A DNA stretch of 21,494 nucleotides, from the NCBI GenBank assembly GCA_021846065.1, contig JAJZCP010000007.1, positions 1-21,494 on the forward strand. The letters run 5' to 3'. Shown piece by piece: positions 13,592 through 21,494 of this stretch. The first letter of the stretch is position 1. Each line of letters opens with the position of its first letter. This DNA comes from Acidobacteriota bacterium (lineage in GTDB: Bacteria; Acidobacteriota; Terriglobia; Terriglobales; Acidobacteriaceae). The notes under the pieces are model-generated. The model saw nothing but the letters and a program-made list of their open reading frames with translations, searched no databases and was not told where the DNA came from. A program made the translations under genes and the position numbers.

Positions 13592-14644
13592 CTACGAATG
13601 GCTGGGCAGCAGGTTCCAGATCGACGGATCTTCCTCGCCCAGCACCCAGGAACAGAATCCCTGTAACCCATCCTGCTTGACCAAATCGTAGCGGGCGGCA
13701 AAGGTGCGGGAGTCCGTGTAGAAGACCCATTCGCGATTCTCCCCACGATAGAAGTAGAACCAGGCGGACTTATCGTCCGGATCCCATTGGATTTTGCCGT
13801 TGTAGGCATGCGCTAGTTGCAGCGCCGCGGGCGTGCCAATGTATTCTGCGCCGGGGTTGGGTACGTTTTTGCCGTCTTTCGGCGCGCGGGCAAACCAGTG
13901 AAAGCCGTACAGCGGAATGCCTAGCGACAGCTTATCTTTGGGCACCACCGCCAAAGCGTATTGCAGGTTTTCGAGTACCCAGGGATAGCCGGAGACTGGG
14001 CCGGGGGGCGTGTATGGGGTGTTCTGGTCGTAGGTCATCAGGCAGATAAGATCGGCCGATTTTGCCAGCGCCTTCAGATCGTAGGCGCCGCGCCAGTCCC
14101 GGAACATCCAGGCGTTGTAGGCTGTACCGTCGGGGTGGCCGGGTGCGTTCGGCACGGTCGCAATGGAAAGCTTGTAGCCGGCTTCATGCATGGCTGCAGC
14201 GGTCTGCGCTACAAATTGCGAGAGCGCATCTTTATCCTGCCAGCGGATGTTTTCAAAGTCGAACTGAAAGCCACTGTATCCGTACTTTTTACAGGCGCGC
14301 ACCATCGCCGCAACCATGGCGGTCCGGGCTGCGCTATCAGCAAAAAATTTGGCGTAATTATCCGGCCCGATGCCGCTCGGCGAGAGGATCGGCATCACCT
14401 CTACGTGATGCACTTTGGCGGCCTGCAGCACGGTCGGATTGGGGTCGCCCCACACCAGTCCGTGCGGGTCCGTGGAATACCAGGTCGGCACCAGGATATC
14501 GACCTTTGTGGCGTGATCGAGGAAAGACTGAACCGATCCCGGACTGCTTGTCATATAGAACAGCGCTTTGGGCTGCGCCTGCAGGGTTGCTGTAGCTGCG
14601 GCTAGTACCAGGGCGGTGGCGAGCATGCGCCAGCGTTGCATCAT
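13592..14644 (-). CDS. Secreted glycoside hydrolase family 18-like protein
   Basis: A 350-residue protein with a Sec signal peptide (about 1-23, core LATALVLAAATA, probable cleavage LQA|QP). It has a single (beta/alpha)8 GH18 domain. The catalytic strand reads GFQFDFEN with Asp129 and Glu131, the DxE of the GH18 signature. Later landmarks are LICLMTYDQN and, near the end, GFCSWVLGEEDP. It resembles the YaaH/YdhD-type and chitinase-like branch, whose members cut peptidoglycan or chitin-like glycans. No LysM or other wall-binding module is present. The ATG at 14644 is chosen for its GGAGG seven bases upstream; an in-frame start at 14662 is less likely. It lies 45 bases after nuoN with no terminator between, so it may be read from the nuo message. 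Confidence 0.88.
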   Translation of the reverse strand: MMQRWRMLATALVLAAATATLQAQPKALFYMTSSPGSVQSFLDHATKVDILVPTWYSTDPHGLVWGDPNPTVLQAAKVHHVEVMPILSPSGIGPDNYAKFFADSAARTAMVAAMVRACKKYGYSGFQFDFENIRWQDKDALSQFVAQTAAAMHEAGYKLSIATVPNAPGHPDGTAYNAWMFRDWRGAYDLKALAKSADLICLMTYDQNTPYTPPGPVSGYPWVLENLQYALAVVPKDKLSLGIPLYGFHWFARAPKDGKNVPNPGAEYIGTPAALQLAHAYNGKIQWDPDDKSAWFYFYRGENREWVFYTDSRTFAARYDLVKQDGLQGFCSWVLGEEDPSIWNLLPSHS

Positions 14645-14689
14645 CAATCGGCCTCCAGACAAGGTTGTGTGGACAGGCTCGGACGTAGC

Positions 14690-16165
14690 TTACCGGTGAG
14701 CCTCCACGATGGCAGGTGTAAGGGTCTGAGCCCCGGCACGCGCCAGCCGGAGCATAGGGCCGGGCACGATACCCAGCGCAAAGATTGCGGCGGCCAGGAT
14801 GGCGATACCGGCAGCAAACGCAGGAGCGGGCCGCGCCGTGTGACGCACGGCCGCCGGGTCTTCTGCCGCCATGTACATCTGCGCCAGCACGCGCAAGTAA
14901 TAGAAGGCCGCCAGACCGCTGTTCAGCATGCCAATGACAGCAAGCCACGGATGCTGGGCGGCGAGAACCGCAGTGAAGACGTAGAACTTGCCGAAGAAGC
15001 CGGCGGTGAAGGGAATCCCGATCAGCGACAGCAGGAACAATGCGAACGCGGCACAGGCCACAGGGTGGCGTCGAGCCACACCGGAATAGTCGCTGAGGAT
15101 GGCGCGCGCCTCGCCATAGCCGGACAGATAGCCGATCACCGCGAAGGCGCCCACATTCATGGCAGCATAGGCCGCCGTGTAGAAGGCCGCCGCCGCCACG
15201 CCCATCTCCGGCTGTGCGGTAAAAGCAGCCAGCAGATATCCGGCGTGTGCGATGGAGGAGTAGGCCAGCATCCGCTTCACATTTTGCTGGGTCAGCGCGC
15301 CCAGGTTGCCGATCGTCATGGAGACGGCGGCCAGAATCCACAGCATCGGCATCCACAAATGCGGGGCGCTGCCGTAGCCCTCATAACAGACCCGCAGCAG
15401 CACGGCAAAGGCAGCAGCCTTCGGCCCGGTCGACATAAAACCCACGATTGGAGCGGGCGCGCCCTGATAGACGTCCGGCGTCCAAACGTGAAACGGGGCC
15501 AGCGAAACTTTGAAGGCCAGGCCGATCAGCATCATGCCGAAGGCCACCGTCAGCAGCAGCGGGGACGCGCCGGAGGCGACGGCCTGTGCAATGCTGGCGA
15601 TGTTCGTTGAGCCGGACGCGCCGTAGCAGAGCGCAATGCCGTACAGAAAAAATGCAGTCGCGAAGGAGCCCAACAGGAAATACTTCAGCGAAGCTTCCGG
15701 GCTGCCCGCACTGCGCTTGCGGAAGCCCGCCAGAATATACGTCGAGATCGAGGAGATTTCCAGGCTGATGAAGACCATCAGCAGCTCGACGGACGCGGTC
15801 ATCAGCATCATGCCGGTGGCGGCGAACAGCAGCAGCGCGTAGTATTCGCCCACATAGCTGCTGTGGCCCTCAAAATAGTCGAGCGAAACCAGCAGTGTGA
15901 CCAGCAGGATGCCGCCAATCACGAAGTGAAAGAAGATGCTGAAGGCATCCATCCGGATGGAGCCAAAGAACGCCGTGCCCGCAGGCAGGCCCATTTGCCA
16001 GTGTGTGGCGGCCAGCGCCGCCAGCGTGCCAAAAATCGCCAGAGAGCCCAGGGGCTTGCGGCTTTTCGCCGGCGCAATCAGCGGCGTCAGCAGCATGACC
16101 AGCACGCCCGTTATGGTCAGGACGATTTCAGGCAAAATACGCAGCGCAGGTGAAACCTCAGTCAT
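14690..16165 (-). CDS. nuoN: NADH-quinone oxidoreductase subunit N
   Basis: A 491-residue antiporter-like proton-pumping subunit of complex I, about 14 transmembrane helices. Landmarks include the helix 5 glutamate (SVELLMVFISLEISSISTY) and SLKYFLLGSFATAFFLYG. The broken-helix signature reads GLAFKVSLAPFHVWTPDVYQ followed by GAPAPIVGFMSTGPKAAAFA, with its channel lysines. In complex I, NuoN is the antiporter-like subunit closest to the quinone-binding part. The ATG overlaps the nuoM stop by four bases, so translation is coupled. Length fits the family (E. coli 485). Confidence 0.96.
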   Translation of the reverse strand: MTEVSPALRILPEIVLTITGVLVMLLTPLIAPAKSRKPLGSLAIFGTLAALAATHWQMGLPAGTAFFGSIRMDAFSIFFHFVIGGILLVTLLVSLDYFEGHSSYVGEYYALLLFAATGMMLMTASVELLMVFISLEISSISTYILAGFRKRSAGSPEASLKYFLLGSFATAFFLYGIALCYGASGSTNIASIAQAVASGASPLLLTVAFGMMLIGLAFKVSLAPFHVWTPDVYQGAPAPIVGFMSTGPKAAAFAVLLRVCYEGYGSAPHLWMPMLWILAAVSMTIGNLGALTQQNVKRMLAYSSIAHAGYLLAAFTAQPEMGVAAAAFYTAAYAAMNVGAFAVIGYLSGYGEARAILSDYSGVARRHPVACAAFALFLLSLIGIPFTAGFFGKFYVFTAVLAAQHPWLAVIGMLNSGLAAFYYLRVLAQMYMAAEDPAAVRHTARPAPAFAAGIAILAAAIFALGIVPGPMLRLARAGAQTLTPAIVEAHR

Positions 16166-17697
16166 CGGGCGGAGGCCATCCTTCCATGAATTCGGGCGGA
16201 GGCGGTCTGCGCGGGCACCGGAATGGCAGTCAGGTGTGCAGCGACCTCCGGCAGGCTGCGGTCGAGCGCGCGCATCCAGAAGGGTGAAGCAACACCCAGC
16301 GCGACCATCAGAGCAATGGTCGGCCAGATCGCCGCACGTTCGCGCCAGCTGACGTCTGCGCCTTGCAATGCGGCGCCATTCGCCGCGGGCTGCCCGTAGA
16401 ACACTCGTTGCACCATCCCCAGCATGTAGGCCGCGGAAAGAATCACGCCGATGGTTGCTGCAGCGACCATCCCCGGATGCGTCCGGAAGCTGCCGCTCAG
16501 GATCAGAAACTCTCCGACAAAATTGCCGAGCGATGGCAGGCCGACGAGGGCCAGCGTGGTGATGACGAACAGCGTCGCCAGTTGCGGCAACCGCGCGGCC
16601 ACACCGCCCAACTGCCCCATCTCGAACGTGCCATAACGCTCGTGCAGAATGCCCAGCAGCATGAACAATGCACCGGCCGAGATGCTCTCATTCAGAATCT
16701 GGAACGCGGCGCCGTCGAGACTTGCGGCCGAGAAGGAATAGATCCCAAGAATGATAAAGCTCACCGCGCTCAGCGTGGCGTATGCTGCCAGCCGTTTCAC
16801 GTCCGTCTGCACCAGCGCCATCAGCGCTCCGTACAAGATGCCGATGACGGCCAGCGCGACCATCAGCGGAGCCACATGGGCCGCCTCTGTCGGGAACAGC
16901 TCGACATGCCAGCGGATCAGGGAATAGAGGCCGAGCTTGCCGGCCAGGATCATGGCCACGGCCGGTGGCGCTTCATGAATGCCGTCGCGCAGCCAGCCGT
17001 GCAGCGGGAAGAGCGGCGCTTTTACGGCGAACGCCAGCAGGAAGGCGAGTGAGACCAGCCAGAGGCCGGCAGCGTGCGGCCCGGTACTGGCGCCTTGCAG
17101 ATGCTGGCGCAAAAGTACCAGATCAAACGTGCCCGTCTGTGCGTAGAGCCACAGCATACCCACCAGCAGCAGCGCGGAGGGGATAAACGCGTAGAGAAAG
17201 AACTTGAGGGCAGCGTTGCGCCCGTGGATGCTGCGCCCAAACATGCCGATCAGCAGGGCCAGAGGGACGATCGAAAGCTCCCAGAACGCGTAGTAGAGCA
17301 TCAGATCCAGCGCGACGAAAACGCCGTACATCGCCGTCTGCTGCAGCAGGAACAGGGAGTAGAACGCGCGCTGCCGTTCGCTGACCCGGCGCCAGGAGAT
17401 GAGAACACCCAGCGGCGCAAGGAATGCTACCAGGACGACGAGCCACATCGACAGCCCGTCGACGCCCACGTGATAGCGGATCGCCGGATTGGCAATCCAC
17501 AGAATGTTCCGCTCAAACTGAAAGCCGCCCGCCTGGCTGTAATCGAAGTGCGCTGGCAGATGCAGCGCCATGACAAACAGAAAAAGCGTAAGCACCAGCG
17601 CGAAGACGCGGGCGAAACGCGCCGGCAGCAGCAGCACCAGCCCCGCGCCGGCGGCCGGCAGCAGGATGAGCCACGTGAGGATGCTTGCGTTCAGCAC
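16162..17697 (-). CDS. nuoM: NADH-quinone oxidoreductase subunit M (divergent channel region)
   Basis: A 511-residue antiporter-like subunit of complex I. Helix 5 has Glu140 in AFWELSIVPLALLIG. The helix 7 lysine is Lys226 in AFAVKAPLFPLHGW, and the helix 8 lysine is Lys254 in ILAGKLGLYSLIRW. The helix 12 glutamate lies in GNFVGEFLILSGSF. Compared with E. coli NuoM, where the helix 7-8 region reads WLPDAH and later AGILLK, this protein has WLRDGIH and AGK, a loss of three residues just before the helix 8 lysine. The start is GTG at 17697, with a strong AGGAGGAAGGG upstream, 18 bases after the nuoL stop. It overlaps nuoN by four bases. Confidence 0.95.
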   Translation of the reverse strand: MLNASILTWLILLPAAGAGLVLLLPARFARVFALVLTLFLFVMALHLPAHFDYSQAGGFQFERNILWIANPAIRYHVGVDGLSMWLVVLVAFLAPLGVLISWRRVSERQRAFYSLFLLQQTAMYGVFVALDLMLYYAFWELSIVPLALLIGMFGRSIHGRNAALKFFLYAFIPSALLLVGMLWLYAQTGTFDLVLLRQHLQGASTGPHAAGLWLVSLAFLLAFAVKAPLFPLHGWLRDGIHEAPPAVAMILAGKLGLYSLIRWHVELFPTEAAHVAPLMVALAVIGILYGALMALVQTDVKRLAAYATLSAVSFIILGIYSFSAASLDGAAFQILNESISAGALFMLLGILHERYGTFEMGQLGGVAARLPQLATLFVITTLALVGLPSLGNFVGEFLILSGSFRTHPGMVAAATIGVILSAAYMLGMVQRVFYGQPAANGAALQGADVSWRERAAIWPTIALMVALGVASPFWMRALDRSLPEVAAHLTAIPVPAQTASARIHGRMASAR

Positions 17698-17715
17698 AGA
17701 GATAACCCTTCCTCC

Positions 17716-19691
<1,976 letters not shown>

Positions 19692-19695
<4 letters not shown>

Positions 19696-19997
19696 AGTTT
19701 CATCAGGTCGATCTGGTCGACATTCAGCGTATTGCGCGAGCGGAAGACCGCAATGATGATCGCCAGCCCTACGGCAGCCTCGGCCGCGGCGACCACCATG
19801 ACAAAGAAGACGAAGATCTGTCCGTTCACCTGATGCCACCGGTTGGCGAAGGCGACAAAGGCCAGGTTCACGGCGTTCAGCATCAGCTCAATCGACATAA
19901 AGATGGAGATGATGTTGCGCTTGATCAGGAAGGCGCAGACGCCCATCGAGAACAGGGCTGCACTCAAAATCAGATACCACGCGATGGGAACCGACAT
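19692..19997 (-). CDS. nuoK: NADH-quinone oxidoreductase subunit K
   Basis: A 101-residue subunit with three transmembrane helices, the standard size (E. coli 100). The membrane glutamates that form the central proton path are Glu37 in SIELMLNAVN and Glu73 in AAAEAAVGLA. The chosen ATG at 19997 lies one base after the nuoJ stop and has AAGGAG upstream inside the end of nuoJ. A longer frame starting at 20045 would add residues that belong to nuoJ sequence. It overlaps nuoL by four bases. Confidence 0.97.
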
Positions 19998-19998
19998 G

Positions 19999-20493
19999 CT
20001 AATGCTCCTTCCGCGCGAGCACCACAGCGCCCAGGATCGCGACAAGAATCAGCACCGAGGTGACCTCAAAGGGAAGCAGCAGATTCCGGAAGAGAACCTG
20101 TCCCAGATCATGCGTCGTTGCCAGGAACGCTCCCAGCCGCGCCTCGCCGAAGCTGGTCCGCAGAGTGAAGAATGTCCCTGCCAGCACGCCAAACAGCGCC
20201 AGCAGTCCGGGTACACCCACCAGATACGCCGCGCGGCTGCCGCGCGTCTTTTCTTCGACGCCGGCATTCAGCAGCATGATGACAAAGACGAACAGCACCA
20301 TGATGGCGCCGGAGTAGACGATGATCTGTGCCAGCGCCAGAAATTCCGCACCCAGCAGCAGATACAGCACCGCCAGCGACGACATGACAACGATCAGCGA
20401 GAGTGCGCTGTTGATGGGGTGCCGCTGCAGCAGCAGGTTCAGCGCGCCGCCCAGGCACAGCAGTCCGAAGATGATGAAGAGCGCTAGATGCAT
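19999..20493 (-). CDS. nuoJ: NADH-quinone oxidoreductase subunit J
   Basis: A 164-residue membrane subunit with five hydrophobic segments, slightly shorter than E. coli NuoJ (184). The third helix, the family hallmark, reads LGAEFLALAQIIVYSGAIMVLFVFVIMLLN and includes the flexible, pi-bulge-containing region that couples quinone reduction to proton pumping. The final helix is VTSVLILVAILGAVVLARKE. The ATG at 20493 has no obvious ribosome binding site. It is preceded by a 118-base gap with a hairpin, instead of nuoI, which usually sits here. Confidence 0.95.
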   Translation of the reverse strand: MHLALFIIFGLLCLGGALNLLLQRHPINSALSLIVVMSSLAVLYLLLGAEFLALAQIIVYSGAIMVLFVFVIMLLNAGVEEKTRGSRAAYLVGVPGLLALFGVLAGTFFTLRTSFGEARLGAFLATTHDLGQVLFRNLLLPFEVTSVLILVAILGAVVLARKEH

Positions 20494-20518
20494 GGCTTTG
20501 CCGGTGCGGTTGGAAGCG

Positions 20519-20548
20519 GCCCGCGCGCAATGCCGGGCGCAAGCGGGC
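20519..20548 (-). other. GC-rich hairpin in the nuoH-nuoJ gap
   Basis: GCCCGC (20519-20524) and GCGC (20525-20528) pair with GCGC (20537-20540) and GCGGGC (20543-20548). This gives 10 base pairs with a two-base bulge and an eight-base loop. No T-run follows on the minus strand. It lies 26 bases before the nuoJ start codon and could act in message processing or stability in the gap where nuoI is missing. Confidence 0.45.
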
Positions 20549-20557
20549 TACAGGTCG

Positions 20558-20586
20558 ATTGTAAAGCAACAAAATGCACGCAAGCC
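20558..20586 (-). promoter_or_regulatory. Possible internal promoter before nuoJ
   Basis: On the minus strand TACAAT (20558-20563) is a 5/6 match to the -10 consensus, 64 bases before the nuoJ ATG. The hexamer 17 bases further upstream is GGCTTG (20581-20586), a poor -35. If active, it would start a nuoJKLMN-GH18 transcript separate from nuoH. The evidence is weak. Confidence 0.25.
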
Positions 20587-20611
20587 GCCGCGGAAGTCCG
20601 CACCTGCGGGC

Positions 20612-21494
20612 TCAACCGCGCACCGCCAGAACCAGTCCTGTTGCCAGGACATTGGCGATGGCGAGCGGCAATAAAAACTTCCAGCCGAAGCCCATCAGCT
20701 GGTCATAGCGGAAGCGCGGCAGCGTTCCGCGGACCCAGACATAGAGGAACAGGAAGCAGAAGATCTTTGCCACAAACCAGAAGACAGGAAGCAGCGCATG
20801 CACGACCGGGCCGCCGAAGTCCGGAAACAGATGGCCGAAGGGGCTGGACCAGCCACCCAGAAACAGCAGCGTCGCCACCGCGCCCACGTTGATCATGTTG
20901 GCGTACTCGGCCATGAAGAACATGGCGAACTTCATCGAGCTGTATTCGGTGTGATAGCCCGCCGTCAGCTCGCTCTCCGCTTCGGGCAGGTCAAACGGCG
21001 TGCGGTTGGTTTCGGCAAAGGCTGCTGTCAGGTAGATGAGAAACGCCACAATCTGTACGCCGCCGAATGCATTCCACGACAGCACCCCGTGCGTGGCCTG
21101 CAGGTTGACGATGTCGCGCAGATTGAGAGAACCCGTGCGCAGCACCACGCCGATCACCGAGAGGCCCAGCGCCAGCTCATAACTGATCATCTGCGCCGTC
21201 GAGCGCAGCGAGCCCAGCAGAGAATATTTGTTGTTCGACGACCATCCGGACAGTGCAATGCCGTAGACGCCGATAGAGGTGACGCCCAGGATCACCAGCA
21301 GGCCTACGTTAATGTTGGCGATCTGGAACATATCCACGCCATGCCAGCGGATATCGCGGCCATACGGCATCACGGCGATGGAGGTAAGCGCACAAGCCAG
21401 CGCAATGATCGGCGCCAGGATGAACAGCGGCCGCTCGACCGCCGCAGGCATCAGGTCTTCCTTCAGGAAGAGCTTCAGACCATCCCCTGCTCGG
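20612..21494 (-). CDS. nuoH: NADH-quinone oxidoreductase subunit H (partial, N-terminus missing)
   Basis: The C-terminal 293 residues of the complex I quinone-chamber subunit; the 5' end lies beyond the right edge. The frame continues upstream of the first internal ATG (21451) through the conserved GDGLKLFLKEDL, so that ATG is not the start. The hallmark quinone-site loop reads AFAETNRTPFDLPEAESELTAG, followed by YHTEYSSMKFAMFFMAEYANM. The C-terminus has WVRGTLPRFRYDQLM, also typical. The next gene downstream is nuoJ after 118 bases; nuoI, normally directly after nuoH, is not there. Confidence 0.97.
   Translation of the reverse strand, partial: RAGDGLKLFLKEDLMPAAVERPLFILAPIIALACALTSIAVMPYGRDIRWHGVDMFQIANINVGLLVILGVTSIGVYGIALSGWSSNNKYSLLGSLRSTAQMISYELALGLSVIGVVLRTGSLNLRDIVNLQATHGVLSWNAFGGVQIVAFLIYLTAAFAETNRTPFDLPEAESELTAGYHTEYSSMKFAMFFMAEYANMINVGAVATLLFLGGWSSPFGHLFPDFGGPVVHALLPVFWFVAKIFCFLFLYVWVRGTLPRFRYDQLMGFGWKFLLPLAIANVLATGLVLAVRG

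Noticed and set aside
19696..19839. Longer start for NuoL
   Set aside because: The added residues are the nuoK gene read in another frame; the ATG at 19695 overlaps the nuoK stop in the usual ATGA manner.

Overview
The window is a compact, GC-rich stretch of bacterial chromosome made almost entirely of housekeeping genes. Gene content points to a Gram-negative aerobe: lipoprotein signal peptides, an AsmA-family envelope protein, a 14-subunit-type complex I, and a sigma-54 two-component pair. The overall style (YVTN-type beta-propeller lipoprotein, DinB-like protein, stand-alone ATP synthase F0 cluster) suggests Acidobacteriota, class Terriglobia. That placement is an inference; no rRNA gene is present to test it. 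I found no tRNA, rRNA, CRISPR array, insertion sequence, phage gene or attachment site.

Layout. Positions 1-1015 (minus strand) hold the 5' part of gap (GAPDH, running off the left edge) preceded by a small membrane protein. Positions 1153-5710 (plus) hold a P-loop kinase, a DinB-like protein, a beta-propeller lipoprotein, tlyA (rRNA methyltransferase and hemolysin-type protein) and nadK. Positions 5728-9722 (minus) hold a three-gene unit: a sigma-54 response regulator, its histidine kinase and a small proline-rich lipoprotein. Positions 9897-13525 (plus) hold an AsmA-family protein followed by atpZ, atpI, atpB and atpE, ending in a strong intrinsic terminator. Positions 13592-21494 (minus) hold nuoH (cut by the right edge), nuoJ, nuoK, nuoL, nuoM and nuoN, then a GH18 glycosidase-like protein.

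The right half is a bioenergetic block. The complex I membrane arm (NuoH, J, K, L, M, N) and the ion-conducting part of ATP synthase (subunits a and c with assembly factors AtpZ and AtpI) converge on one terminator region. The F1 genes and atpF are not next to F0, and nuoI is not in its usual place between nuoH and nuoJ. Many genes overlap by 4 bases or lie within 20 bases of each other, so most are probably translated from shared messages.

I do not see a convincing undescribed system. The observations most worth checking are the missing nuoI with a structured 118-base gap in its place, a three-residue contraction in the NuoM channel region, a signal-peptide-like extension on the c subunit, two adjacent inverted repeats in the leader of the kinase gene, and an uncharacterised lipoprotein in the sigma-54 two-component operon.
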